From Cudoniella acicularis (lineage: Eukaryota; Ascomycota; Leotiomycetes; Helotiales; Helotiaceae), in NCBI GenBank assembly GCA_013054445.1, contig JAAMPI010000047.1:1-64000 (forward strand): a DNA stretch of 64,000 bases, in the 5' to 3' direction. The translations under genes and the position numbers were made by a program. The notes under the pieces were generated by a model. The model saw only the letters and a list, made by a program, of their open reading frames with translations, was not told where the DNA came from and did no database searches. This document shows, piece by piece, positions 1 through 13,113 of the stretch. The first letter of the stretch is position 1. Every line of letters begins with the position of its first letter.

Positions 1-637
1 TCCTTGTGGGCATTAGGGCACATCTGTATCTAAAGGCGCATCACGGTTGATTAATGAAGCGTTGCTTTTCTTACTTTTACCTTGACCGATTACTCTTTGG
101 GGAAAAGTCCAGCCGTTTTTTACATAATTCTTATTGCTATTATACCTTCGTGTCTTCGGAGACAGTGAAATAAAATAGTCTCAATCAAGTCTCTTTAGCT
201 TAATAGCATTTTCTAAGCCGGGGTGAATAAAGTACGTATGAGTGTTTGCGCTTGAGCTCTAGTCTTATTCCAAATCTGAAAAATTCTCTAGATGCTCCTA
301 CAACACACTTCAACACACATGTTGAGTAATTCAGCAAGCTGATTGAGGAAATTAGGACGACTAAAAGTCTCTGTCTCATTTCACATAAAACTAGTCATCA
401 TTGATAGGAGTGTTTGCCATCTCTATCTAGTGCAACCCTACAGTCGCACAGGCTAAGCATTACAATATCGTACCGATACGTCCCAGAAGCCACTACGGCA
501 TCGTCTATTAACACAAGTAGCGCCCATGTATCCAACCCAAAGAGCGAAGTCTATGCCATCCAGCCAGCCGATATCCTTTTTTGTACAAACGCCGCCAAAT
601 GCCTTACATAATTACAACTGTCTTTTCCAGATCCACG
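1..637. other. Intergenic, left edge
   Basis: I see no supportable gene here. Short open frames lack start context, splice signals or recognisable protein. The right part is presumably the 3' UTR of the carrier gene that ends at 638. Confidence 0.6.
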
Positions 638-1896
638 CTAGTCTTCTGTGTGTAGAAGTTTCAAGATGCCCTCATACATTCCGAACATGATAGCAGCGCT
701 TGGGACTGTCCTCAGAAGATGTGGTGTCAGTCCACCATACATGGCTACCATGCCTTCTTCCTTCCATACGAGCTTGAAACATTGGAGGAGGCCTGTATAT
801 TTGGGTTTGCCATTTTCGAGGGGTGCTTGACGAAGTCGAGTTCGTGCAACCTAAGAATACGTTATTAGTGAGAATTAAGGGGATTGGACGAAGAAGCTTA
901 ACTTACCTCATGGGGATAGGTAGCAAGAGCCGCAACAAGTTTCGCGCTTCCGGCAGCTCCTGTACTTCCAGTCCAACTCACGACATTATCCCACAACGTC
1001 CTCTCCCTTCCGCTGCGAGTGATGTGCTCTTCCCGTTTCGCGAGTGACTTCTTCATCTGCTCATAAAGCACCCACTGCAATGTACTTTCTGTAACCCCCA
1101 AATAACTAGCGCTCATCCCCTTATACAACCCCCTTACGCCTTCTTGCCTCACCACCTGCTTGATACAATCCCAACTGTTCCTGTATCTCCTCTGTGTCGT
1201 ACCACCGTTCCTTTCAACCACATTCTTATCCAGTTGCAACCTCGTCTTGATCAACCAAATCGGATTGGTAACCGTGCTGGTTACAATTCCTGCCAGAGCA
1301 GCAGCGCAAAGAACAACCCAGGCAGACTCCTCTCCATTGTTTCCATAATTCGCAATAATCCGCTTGCCATTTCCTACGACGTAAAAATTGATAGAGCGTG
1401 CTGGGACCACTCCTATCAAATTCGGACCTAAGCCTTTGAACAGCGCACGCCAGCCTTCAACTCTGTGTACGGATCCTAATATCTGAAAGGTCTCTCTGAA
1501 ATGTAGGAGGCCACTTCGAAATGCGGAGAGGTGGGCGTGTGGTGAGATGCCTTTTGCAAGGCGGGACTGGGCAAGTTGCTGCTGGTAGAAATCGGATTGG
1601 AGGCGCGTTTTGAGAACATCAAGTGGTGCTGTTAGCGTTGCGGCTGTCATGCCTCCTATACTATAGTCCCATGGGATTAATAAAGGGTATCAAATGGAGA
1701 CATGAGAAACTTACCCTCCGGCTACAAAATGCGCCCATGACTTGGCCACAGGCGCGGGCTTCGCTGCTATCGATGTTGCATATCTAGACTGTGGAGCTCC
1801 AAGCTCTCCTATTTCTCGCGATTGTAGAAGATGCGGAGGTTTGAGTTGTGGTCGGGAATGGTCGGTTGCGGAGGAGTTTGCAGATTGAGTATTCAT
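638..1896 (-). CDS. RIM2: Mitochondrial carrier, RIM2-type pyrimidine nucleotide transporter
   Basis: A member of the mitochondrial carrier family, expected in the inner membrane, exchanging pyrimidine (deoxy)nucleotides between cytosol and matrix. Three exons on the minus strand: 1715-1896, 907-1660 and 638-850, giving about 382 residues, somewhat longer than the 300-residue family core. Introns 1661-1714 and 851-906 have GTAAGT donors and AG acceptors, and the joins keep frame. Three carrier repeats are visible: PLDVLKTRLQ after the first helix (exon 2), NPIWLIKTRLQLD in the middle, and YPHEVARTRLRQ spanning the second splice. The motif NPIWLIKTR and the start HFVAGGIGG fit the RIM2 branch better than the FAD or ADP/ATP carriers. 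Exon 1 holds a polar N-terminal extension. Substrate specificity is inferred from family resemblance. Confidence 0.88.
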
Positions 1897-2546
1897 GAAG
1901 GGGTTGATGAGAACCTCGAGTTCCCGGAAATCGACACAAAGGTTATTAAGGTGTGGTTTGCTTGATTCGTATCATGTCAATAAGACCGTTGTCTGTCGTA
2001 TTGAGGCGTTGTAGTAGACTTTTGATCGCTGGGAAAAATGTACAATTTGTTAATTTCTGGACATGACGCTCTCTGATAAAAAATCATGCGCCACAGGAGT
2101 GGACCGCATGCAAAGCGCGTTCTGCACTAACGCAAAATAGGAGGTGGCTCAGTTTCAAAATACCCTGAGGCAGATGTAGGGGTTACCGAGGTCAAATTTC
2201 GAATTTCAATTTTTCAATGGGCACTTTCATGTCACAAATATAAGTTTGCCAGAAAAAGCAAGTTATGTTGGCTGCAATCAATTTTTAGAAATCTGCTCCA
2301 TCAACTCCACCGCAGATTGCTAGGAATAACCAGAAAAGGGAAGTCCGCCAGCAACAGCCCAAAGGAAAGGCATACGCCATGCTAACCACCCCAATAAGGC
2401 CATTAAGATAATCATACATAGTGCACTTGTTGAAGGACGAGCCATGCCAGTAAACTCCACCTCCCAAAACGCCTCCAAACATTTCTGTGTCAATAGCATA
2501 GAATGCTCTGAGACTGCAAAAAGTTTGGACTAAATAAAGCAAAGGC
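1897..2546. other. Intergenic between carrier and ASH1-like gene
   Basis: About 650 bases holding the carrier promoter (its right-to-left upstream side) and the 3' end of the methyltransferase gene. No other gene or repeat is seen. Confidence 0.6.
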
Positions 2547-5084
2547 CTATTCACCATCAGAACCACTAATAACGCGGATAGTTCCTTCACTAGCATCGCG
2601 AGCCGAAGGACCATCCTTGACTGGGTACATGCTTCGGACCACGTTCTTTTTGATAATTCTTTGCCCAACAGATGTCATCTTCTCAGGAGTTGAAGGGCTG
2701 CTGTCCGTCGCTAACATCGTCAAGCTCGAGGTTCGAGAGGAAGATTTGGCCTTGCTTCTGCCGTAGGTTTTAAGCGTCTTCACCTTGATTGTCTTCCTGG
2801 GTGAAATCGAGCTGCTTCGGTTGACGCTCACGGCCTTACGCGCATTCAGCAGTTGCATCGAGACGCTCTTCTTGACTGCCTTCGCAGCATTCTTTGCAAC
2901 CTTCAAGCTTGCCGAAGAAGCCGATCTCTTAACCCCAGTCGCCTCCTTCATTTTTCTCTTCTTTGGGCTGCGGGGTTCTTCATCGTCTTCAGCTCCCAAA
3001 AGCTCCTTCAATTTTCTCTTTCCAGCCTTCACTCCGGCCTTGACGACATCTTTGATGACTTCTTTCACTGGCTTTGGGTCTTTTGGTTTGGGGCCAAGGA
3101 CACCGCGGCAGTTGTCACTTCCACATCGGCATTCTTGAACATTCTTCGCCGAAAATGGGTCGAAATTGTAGTCATACGTGAGCTCGTCACCACTCATAAT
3201 TGGATTGTCTCCGGCGAACAAAGCCATGCGTGGCTTACCTCCAACAATCCACTTCACCATTCTGCAATTAGGTCTGCAAGAGTGATTAACAAAGCGAGCA
3301 ATACTGCCTTTGGTGCCGTCCAGAATCATATTCTGGTCAAAAGACATAAGGTAGTAACACTGAAGATAGTTAGTCTGGGTATCAAAATAGGTCCCAAAGA
3401 TCTTACTTCATTATTCTTGTAATCTTCGTTCATCCGTCGGTCACACTCCTCTTCTGTAATGATCTCTCCGGTATACTCAACGATAATTTGGTTAGGTTCA
3501 AAACATCGGTTACTTCGGACACCATAACCACGATCGGCTGTTTTTATAACCTCAACGCCAATTCGATACTTGCCTCCACCTTTTCGGCGCTCTTGCAAGT
3601 CAGCGAAAGCTCGATTGGTGCAATGCGCACGTCCGGCAGCGCAGTTGTCTTCATTGCACTCATAGAGCATGATTCTGTTCTGGCATCGTTCATCACATCC
3701 AGTTTCTGGCGTACAAACGCACTTGGACGAGAAGCTGTCAAAAATATCTGCCTTCTTCCATAAAGCAGAAGCGTCACCAACAAACCGGTCTTCGTAGTAT
3801 TAGCGGTTAATCACACCAGGGTCAGATATCAGAAACTCACTGCTAGAAGTCTTGCGCCATTCATCTGGCTTGGGTTGTCCGGGAGGAAGGGGGTGGCAAA
3901 CATCAAATGGAAGTTTGAAATCTCTGCCGGTGTGCAATAACCGTTGGCCATGCCACATTGGCAAGGGCATGAACCCAGTTCCCTTAAATTCCATCATGTT
4001 CGGGCTCATCTCTTCCTTGGCTAAATGTTGGAACCAGTCCAGATTGGTCTCCTGTCCAGCATACAAGCCTTTTGTGAGCCAGACCTTCTCCCTCTTTCCA
4101 TTGACGAGCTTCTTTTCTGCGGGCTTTGCCTCCTCAATCTTCGCCTTCGATTTGACAGCAATCAATTCCTCAGCCTTCTTCTTCTTCTTGTTTGCGGACT
4201 CTGGTTTCACTAACTTTCCATTGCTCCAGACACTTTGCACAACAGGCTTGTCATCAATCTTTGCAAATTCCGGAGTATCCGCTAAGTTCCTCAGCTCCCG
4301 GGGCGTCTTAACTTTAGCAAGGCCAGAAAGCCCCTCCTCAAAAGTCTTTCGTCCTCTCTTGCCCAAAACACTTAGCCTTTTTGACAGACTATCTCCCTTG
4401 CTGCTGGTTGCGGGAACAGACTTTCTTCGCTCCAGATCCACCTGCTTTGCGCCTTTCTTTGCGCCGGCAGCCAGTCCAATTTGACTCTTAGACTTAGGTA
4501 ATTTCTTTACCGACCATTGTAGATCCAATACCTCAATTCCATCATGAACCAACTGATTGGCATCTTCCTCTACTGTCTCTGTGGGTGTACTGGCTAAAGC
4601 TCTAGCTCTAGCCAATGTGGCCTCAGTTATTGTCTTCCGACGCGCAATCGCTGCTGCGGCTTCGACTGGGTCCTTGCTGTATTTTTTTTGGAGCATGTAT
4701 AGCTGTGCCGGTCAAGACCTTAACATTGTATGTGCTGACACTATTGCGCGCACGACGGCTACGTCCTGTGGCTTCGGCAGACGGAGTTTCGGCGGATGGG
4801 GTTTGAGCGGATGGAGTTTGGGCAACAGGTGTTTGAGCGGCAGGCGTCTCCTCAGCAGGTGTGGCTATTGTAGTCTCAACCTTTGACGAACTAGATGACA
4901 CGCTGACACTGTCCCCAATGCTTGTCGGGGGCGTCGAGGAGGAAGATTGGAGGTTCGACACAGAGGTAGAGGCGTCGACAGTGATGGAGCTGAGAATCGA
5001 AATGGGAGAAGAAGCACGCGTCACTTCTGGCTGGGTCGAGGGTCCAGCAGACTCTCCTATACTATTGTTGAGTATGGACAACAT
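2547..5084 (-). CDS. ASH1-like SET-domain histone H3K36 methyltransferase (one +1 frameshift)
   Basis: A nuclear protein lysine methyltransferase with AWS, SET and post-SET modules in the order of fungal ASH1 (H3K36). Segments: 3841-5084, 3407-3789 and 2547-3359. Introns 3790-3840 and 3360-3406 have GT..AG ends. The protein would be about 812 residues. The AWS cysteines (CVCTPETGCDERCQNRIMLY) lie near residue 440. The SET domain starts near residue 490, holds the cofactor motif NHSCRPNC near residue 570, and is followed by a post-SET CRCGSDNCRG. The N-terminus is Ser/Thr-rich and the C-terminus Lys-rich. The 5' exon is broken by one extra base: a run of eight A (minus strand; 4682-4689) where seven would join NVKVLTGTAIHAPKK to YSKDPVEAAAA. 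The summed exon length is 3n+1, as one insertion predicts. Whether this is a base-calling error or a real lesion cannot be told here. Confidence 0.88.
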
Positions 5085-8000
5085 CGTGATGTGGTGGGTG
5101 GAAGTGATCGCGGTGCATCAGCTCTGGTCAAGAGCGCGACGAAGGGAAGGCTCCGAACCGAAAGGAGATTCCTTTGTAGGTAGGGTAGGGAGGCCTGAGC
5201 GGCGCGATGCAGAAGACTCTACAACTCTGTCGCACTTTGTTTAGCGATGTGCGAAGAATCAAAGCACTTCGCACAGGTACAAAGGCGAATTGGGTGTCGA
5301 AATTGAGTCGTGGTTGTTGTTGGTGCGTCCTGCGGGGATGGATGTAGGATGCAAAGAAGGGTGGCTGGTAAACATTTCCATTTGGGTCACTCCCCCTCGC
5401 CAATGAGAGAACCCCAATTTCAAGATTGCGTGCCTTTAGGATTTACGGAAGGCCTCGTTCCAACCCTTTTACCAGGCGACTTAATCTTTGATAGAATTAT
5501 ATTAGGATAATCTCTATACTTAAAAATCACGAAAAATTCTAGAAAAGGCTGGTCTAACTTGCAACAATCTTAGAAAGCAAGTACTCTTTATTTACTCTTC
5601 AGACTGGATTCAACAGACGCTTCTTGGTCGGTCATGTTCCGTTCGGTGATGATGACAAGAATAGGAATTTGTTGCGGCATTTTCAATCCCTCCACGTTCT
5701 TGGTCGCTGCGAACGCACCTGGACATCTCCAATTTTGGAGGATGACGAGGTCGGGCACCCCCCAAAACCTAGAAGGGAACCAACCCTCGTATTAGTGGAC
5801 GGGATATTTTGAACTACATAGCAAGGGCATTCGAAAGCGCAGTTACCTTGGACCTTCAGTTCAAGAACTTGGGGGGGAAGCGCAAGAAATATCAACGCGG
5901 CGAAACACTTCTAAGGGGGGGGCGATAAGACAACTAAGTAGTCAAGAAGGCTTCACGAATTGCATAACAAATGAGCAATTATGGTTTCCTGGTTTCCATG
6001 CACAATTCTAACAAGCAATCTAGAGTTCTGCGCTCTGAGAGCTGAAGTGTCCGAGGGTGGGATGCCACTTCCTTCTGAAACATCGTTCGCCAAACTGAGA
6101 GCAAACACTTCCAGAATACTACAGACCTAACTGAGGGAACTTGAATATTTTCGGTTACATTGGATAGGTTTAACCTGGAGTTCATAAGGCATATCCTAGA
6201 TTTGTATGTTTCCTGAAAATATGCCAAAGCACGTTCAACTTGCGTTTAGTGGAAATTAGCTCGAATTTCTTGAATTCAAGCGATTTTGTCGAATGCACCC
6301 AAAACACACCCAATTGCACCGTGGAACAAGGTTTGCATATCCTGCAGGCGTAAAGTTGGCGTAACTATGGAGTTGCGGTGTAAGGTGGGTATGATGAGTG
6401 GGAAAACGAATTACGACTGAGCCCCTGACCAGCTCGCTACACGTCGGAACTTGAAAATGCTGAACACAAGAACATTCTTTCTAGCCAGCATGAGTATCAA
6501 AGCGCAAGAGAGATATTCGTGATCAGTTTCAAATGAGGTTCTTGTAAACGCAAAATATAACTTCGTTCAGCAACATTCCGCATTTGGTCTTCCTCCGGCG
6601 CGAAGTGCGACTAGGTCGGGTTTCACCGAACCTAAACACCTCTACTTTATTGGTTTAGGACACATCAACAGCGACCATTTCACAGACTCACAACTACTTC
6701 CTCAGTTAGATGCTCGCCTCGACCTCTTTCTAAATTTGATATCTTCTAAATATTGATTGAGCGCGAGAGCCCCCTGGCCCGTGTGGGCTCGCGCCATGAC
6801 TGAGTATCATCAAGCGCCCAAGACTTGCCGCCAGCGAAATATCTCCCATACGGTCGCGGCAAGAAGCGCGGCCAAAGAATAACCATGCTGTGTATGCAGT
6901 ACTCAGCCCACACATTGCAGAGACTTTCAAACGATTTTATCGGCACTCGTGCCCGTTCAGATTCTCGTTGGTCCAACTATCCGGCCAAAGTTCATCCACA
7001 AATCTCAACGCCCAGGTCCTCCTAAATCAAACCGTTAGTATCTTGTTTTCAAACACACCTCAAAATCTCCCCAGCTGAGTGGATGCGAGAACTTCCCGAG
7101 GAAGAATCCTCAAGCTCCCGCACATGATAATCTTACCTGATGGGCTGTAGCGCGTTGCTAGCTGTCAAGACTCACATGTCATAGTCACCTGACTTCTATT
7201 TCAGGCTTAGCATCTTTACTTTTGTACTTAAATACTCGCTCCTTCGAGCACTTCTCTCTTTCGGAGACAGACAATTAGACTTCTCTTTTTCACTGAATCA
7301 CTCGTACAAAGACGTGCCTTCATACTAGCCAAGTAATTTCCCCACTCAAAGCTCGTGAGTTTAGGAGGAAATTGTATATTTCATAGATTCCGAAAATCAC
7401 AGCTTTATGTAGTTGATATCACTCGTTACCGAGGACTGGAGTGAATGCAATCCTTCCTATCAGTCAAACTTACACATAAAGTATTTGTCAAGTGTCTTGG
7501 GCAAGAGTGTCAGCTTTAGCCATCTCAGCAAGGAACTTTGCATTTCAAGATCCTGAAAATTGTTCTCTTCATCCAAGGCTTCATTATTTCACGCCTTGGA
7601 TCTATACATAGCTATTTGCAACTTTAAAACATCTCCCTAGAATTCCATATTCATCTCCCTAGCCATTTAATATGTGTTTCAAAGTCGCATAGAAAAAAAA
7701 AATCGGAAGTATTAATTAACAGCTAAGGTGAAAGCTTTTTTTACTATCTCATAGCAATACAATCTCATAGCAATACAGATATTTGAAGTGCTTTATGCAA
7801 TTTCAGGACCTGGACAACCGAGGAGTTGAAGGAAGAGTGACCTTCTGACACACTTGTCTCAATCGTGACACCCTTAGTTTTCTTCAAAATCCATGAATGA
7901 AATGTGTGCAGCTCGACAGGGCGATTAATTCTTTGTTCACTTTCTCTCCAAAATATTTCTAGATCACTCACTGCTTCGCTGTTCCCGGATATTTAACCGT

Positions 8001-11000
8001 ACAATTCCGCTTTCCGATTTATAGAAAGCCCGTTTATCAAGATTGGTGATTTCGATTCTAGCTAGGTGAAGTCAAAACTATCTTCCTTCCACTTTCCAAA
8101 TACTTCCCGTTCTGCGTTCCTATTTATGGGGAATATAAATCACAAATTTCGTGTGATACTTTTCTTGCCACAACAATTCTGCCTATTCGGAAAGAAAACA
8201 TCCCTTTGTGAATAGGTATGAACTTGAAATAATATTGGGATATAAAAGGCAGCGTTTCATAGATTGGCAATATGCATCTTCTACAAAGTAGAGCCCAAGT
8301 CCGAAATATATTCTGCGTCCAGCCGGCAAGTTCTTCACCTAACAATTGCCTGCTTTGGCTTTGGCTTTTAGGCCTAGGGTTGTCAATCATTAGTACTCTT
8401 CCCCCTCTCCTTTAAATTCCACCTCTCAATCAAAAAATACTGTTGAAGACACTGCTGTTGTCATCTTTAAATAGAGCTGTCAAATAAATGTACCACATCT
8501 ACCCCCTCTCTTTCATAAATTTAACTTCAAATATGGAAGAAACAATACATTATTGAGATATCTGACCATGCAACTCTCCAAAGGCCATAGTTTAATAATT
8601 AAACATTGACGATCCGCACATAAGGCTAATCCTTAATCTGCTTTAGCCAAAGCTTGAGAAGAAGCCTTACCTTTTCAAAAGATTGCGGGTTTTCATATCG
8701 GTATTTTTGAAACCCAACGACCCCGGTTGAAAATAGAACTAATAACTCACAGTTTTATAACTTTTGACTTTCAAGCCAAGCAAATAATTTATTACTTTCC
8801 AACCAATTTCGGGTAATACAAATGGTGGTCTCTTTGTGAAATAGAGAACCGATTTAGGGCCACTCCTTTCTGTTTATGTGGAATTACTTTCTAACTTTAA
8901 AATATTAACAAAGTCATATTCAATATTCACTTCTCTTGAGCCTCGAGTGACGACTTGTAACTTGATCTACGCAAGTAACCTTCAGCTTCTATATTTTCTC
9001 CCAGACCTGCCACAGCAAATCCTCTAATAATCGAGTTTCACTATGCCCCCCGACATCAGAACATATCCTGTGATGCAATCTACTTGTTGAAGAGAAGAAA
9101 AATTACTACCTGCTTGCTGGGAGTGCGACACTTGTGCTTTATTAGCCTATTTCTCCTGTACAATATACCCTCTCTGAAATTGAACGTTCGAGATGTCGTG
9201 TTTCGCAGTTCTCCCAAACGCTTGGCTGTCAAAAAACGAAGTTCTATCATTTTCGTTCAAAACTCACGTAGAACTCTCAAAAACTGGAAGGCAATAAACA
9301 AAGCGGAACGACTGACCAAAAAGTTGACAAATTTATTTCAGCCAACTCGTTTAAATGGAGACCTTCTACCTGGTTCTTTGACAATACCAGTGTCGTTGAT
9401 CGTGGCCCATGGGAGAGGGATCCATGCCTTTCTCCCATGCCATACTATGTTCGCCGATGCAAGTATAGGTGTAGGTTGAACAAAGGCAATTTGAGTCATT
9501 GGTGAGCTTGTTTGAAATTAGTCACGATGATGTGTCATAGTTCAGAGTTCATTGCATTGAGAATATCGAATTATTTTTGCGGTAGTCAAAGTATTTGTGA
9601 GACTTAAAATTATTAATTCATTCCTTTCGCTCCAACAATAGGAACTCAGTTCTAACTTCCAAACTTATAGATTTCAGTTCGTTTGACTTTCAACTGTGAA
9701 CGAAACTAGGTTATAAAAATGGAAAGGCAAGCAATACAACTCTACCCTTGCAAGCCGATGTAAATACAAACTTCAGATTGTTAGCGATATGCAATCGATG
9801 ACACGATGAATAATAATTCATCTTCGCTCTGTCGTGTTTCTCCAGGGCACTTTCGACATTGCAAGTCTTTATCCAATGTTCACCGCAGTTTACATATTGC
9901 GGATTGGTTACGGGAAGGAAAGGTGGAAGAATTGCCGTCAACAAAAGAAGTACTGTCACTTAGTCTTTCGCTTTCAATCCTATTTCTTCCCATCCGAACT
10001 CAACTCCTCGATTACACATAATACAAAAGAGGTTTAGGCAGCCATTCTTGTCGAACAGCTGGAACATATTCAACTCCTTGACTGATAAATAAATGCCACA
10101 ACGCCGGTACCTGGAACTACCTCATATATTTTAATTTTGTTTGCAGCTTGGATAATGGTTGACATATTTTCCTTATAACTCTTCCGGGGCCTCTTGATCT
10201 CCCATTCACTCTTGCATTTCGAAACAAAGAAGTAGAATCTAGGCTGCACTAGCTAAGCCGCTCAAGACCTGTCAAGAATAACGTACTACGAAGCGTCTGC
10301 CCAGTGAAGCATGGGTTCTCGGCCCGAGAATTGTTAGAGTCACTTTCAATATATCTGCCTAGCTACGCTGGCTTTTACGAGTGAATGATATTTTCTCGGT
10401 GGGGGGTGTCTCGAAGTAGAGACCTTGTTACGAGTTGTTTGCTATCAACCATGGCCACCGCTGCATGACCCATCTATACTTTCCTTTTCGATATCTGTCG
10501 AGGCTCACGGCCCAAGGCAATTTCGTCCTTAACAGACTCGTATAAACTCCAAATAGAAGTTACATCCTTACTCTTTCCCTTCCGCCTCAGGCCACACTGC
10601 AACAAACCAACAAAGCTGAACATACCGGTTTGAACCCCCAACTATGCCCAAGTATTGACAGGAATCCAACATATCCCCCTCCTTTTAACAACCACAAGAG
10701 CGTATAAAGTAGCCTAGCCAAGGCAGAACGACATCATAACATATCACCTTACCATCTTCGTGAATTCCCTCCTCCACCACTTCCAGGAAAAATCAATATA
10801 TCAAAAAAGGTAAGAGTTGAGCAGCAGCCCGGAAGAACAAAAACAAAAATAAAATAATAGAATTTTGCACGTACAATACGACGATTCAATGAAGTTGTAT
10901 ACCACGCCTCCCACCAGCCACAACCAAATTACATAATCGCAATCCCTCACCTTCCTCATTTCGCTTCGCATTCAGGATCTGAAGATCTCCAGACGACGGG

Positions 11001-12534
11001 GAGGAGGACTACTCTTGGCGAGGCGGTCGTGGCACAAGCGACCTGTGAGTTTCGTATATGTATTGTCAAATCAGGTAGATTAGGCTCTCTTAAGCCATCG
11101 GGCCGTAAATCTGGAATCGAGTCAGCTTTCAAGTCAAGGAAGGCTCTTTTCAACCTGGCCCCGCCTCCATGCCTGCAAGGTCAGCGAGGAGGGTTTAAAG
11201 ATAAAAAAAACGTGGTATGGCATGGTGTGGTGCAGTGCAGTGTGGGGGAGCAGAAAATAAAATGCTTCATTGACATCAATATGCTCCGCGTGGATCTTGG
11301 GGTCCAAGATAGCGCAGTAAGCCCTATGACTCATCACCTGACGTGAAGTGATAAGTTGGAGGGAGGATTATACGACCACCGGTTTCTACGCGTAGTTAAC
11401 GTTACTTCATTCATTGTTTATTTTAGGAGTTGGGGTATCTTTTTGTTGGAATAGACTGACCCACTGAAGAACCTTGAATTTGGGGTCTGAAGTGATGTGC
11501 AGTATTTGCATATGGTATATTTGGGTAATTGAAAATAGACTTGCATGTTTGTTTGTTCCAACGTGCGTGTTGGACCAACAACAGGCTTGTTGCAAATTAA
11601 TTGCGAAGAGATTATTAATATTATTTTAGAATAGCCCCCTGCTGCTGCTGCAAAAGGGGGTTGTGACGTTGGAAGATAAATAACGCGTGGAAGAGTAGAG
11701 TTGGAAATCCAAAAATAAAATATTACAGTAAATTAAAAGTGAGCAGAGCTAGGGTCGTGCAAACTTCTTCTAAAAACAATGCTAGAACCAAATAATGCGC
11801 AAGTCTAAATTAATATACGATAGGTGTATAGTACAAAAATCAAATGACAAAAGTATGCAGTATACAAGAAAGTCTGACAATGAAGACGCAACCACATAAT
11901 CTAACACTTCTGACTTGCGTCAAAGACTCTCTAAAAGCCCCGAAAACTCAAAAACTGTACCCCCCGAGAAGCCCGACGAGACAACAAGCCACGAATTCAA
12001 ATCCTGAGCTGCGTCGTCTATCATCGAAAAATAAACTCGACTCCAAAAAAAAAGCAATCCAGAAGAAAGTGCGGCAACGAAACGATGGAAAGCAAAGACA
12101 CAGCCGAATAATCCATCAATCCTGACTTGCGTCATCTAAAACAGAAACAGTCTATATATTATACATTCAATTTTTTTCGGCCTTCCTTCTGAAGGACGTC
12201 CTCGGAGTTTCTGCGGCAAGGAAAATGCGACGTCGTACTGGATCCTGATGTTTTGGATCAGGAGGACCAACTGGTAAGCGGTGGCAGTGACAACATGATG
12301 CCGCAGTGTTCCCGTTCGGGTGGATGCAGATGCTAGCGACGGGTATCACATTCCAACTCGAGTTCGTGATCTCGAGCGATGATAATGACAACGCAAACGC
12401 AGGCTGTGAGAAGGCTGGCGTCGAAGCGATGAGAATCCGCGAGCGACCACGTCGATTTTAAATTTATCCATATCGAGGATTCTAGCACTCGTGATTCCCA
12501 AACTCGTAACGAGTGAGATTGAGAGGCTTGTAAT
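5085..12534. other. 7.4-kb region without supportable genes
   Basis: All open frames here are short (under about 130 codons), lack recognisable protein content and have no paired splice signals that join them. CT-rich tracts (for example 7240-7300) look like promoter or 5' UTR DNA but no downstream coding frame was found. A 15-base direct duplication (TCTCATAGCAATACA) lies at about 7746-7778, and one copy of a dispersed repeat at 8811-8886. The region is moderately AT-rich but not obviously RIP-degraded. Confidence 0.5.
8811..8886. repeat. Dispersed repeat, copy A
   Basis: A stretch beginning GGGTAATACAAA and ending near TATGTGGAATT resembles 56851-56924 on the same strand, with several substitutions and small gaps. 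Both copies share the blocks GGGTAATACAAA, TCTCT.TGTGA and the final T.TA.GTGGAATT. The family is not identified. Confidence 0.5.
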
Positions 12535-13113
12535 CTATAATTGGCACGTATTAGCAGGTGTTCCTGGCTGACGGTTATGGAGGTAAGATATACGCGTCAT
12601 GTGATTGACATTGACACGTGTTGATAAGGCACGGATAACATTACACTGCAGCAATGCAGCTCTGCATCCAGTGATAAGTGCTGGGAAGCTCTGCAGCCTT
12701 GATGCACCAATGTCTTGCTCCGCCTCAACCAGGCAACGGAAAAAGAAACAAACTTCTGACTCACTTACCACAAAGATGGGTAATCGAACCATTGAAGCGG
12801 GCGTGGCATTCTTAATTGCCATAATCTGTTTCAAGTTAGCACCCATGCTACAGATAGACGCCAGGGGTCTGTTGGGAATCGTACCAGTGTCTCGATCGTC
12901 GTTCTTGTCATTGCGTGTGCTCATGGCTAAAGGACCAACATTAGTATTGTCTTTGATCGAAGGGGATTGCAGAGAATGATATTGATCTTCAAGTCCATGG
13001 ACAAGAAGGAAGAGAAAGGACTGTTGCAACATACCAACTCGGACTCGGTTGTTAGAGCGTTTGTCGAAGGCCCCTTTTGACATTTGCGATATTGACCTTC
13101 TTGAGGTAGACAT
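12535..13113 (-). CDS. Tentative small three-exon gene, unknown product
   Basis: A weakly supported model. The frame stays open for over 200 codons and is interrupted by plausible introns. Exon 1 is 13035-13113, starting with MSTSRRSISQMSKG. It is followed by a GTATGT donor and a pyrimidine-rich TTTAG acceptor with a TACTAAT branch site (intron 12927-13034). Exon 2 is 12769-12926 and ends at a GTAAGTGAG donor; the third exon's acceptor is ambiguous among several AG sites near 12660-12690. The product would be a short basic protein with no domain I recognise. Because the intron sequence is also open in this frame, the introns could be false and the whole a chance frame. Confidence 0.3.
   Translation of the reverse strand: MSTSRRSISQMSKGAFDKRSNNRVRVGMLQQSFLFLLVHGLEDQYHSLQSPSIKDNTNVGPLAMSTRNDKNDDRDTGTIPNRPLASICSMGANLKQIMAIKNATPASMVRLPIFVVSESEVCFFFRCLVEAEQDIGASRLQSFPALITGCRAALLQCNVIRALSTRVNVNHMTRISYLHNRQPGTPANTCQL

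Noticed and set aside
9084..9479. 131-codon plus-strand frame in the gene-poor region
   Set aside because: Composition looks random, with no domain, and no flanking introns were found.
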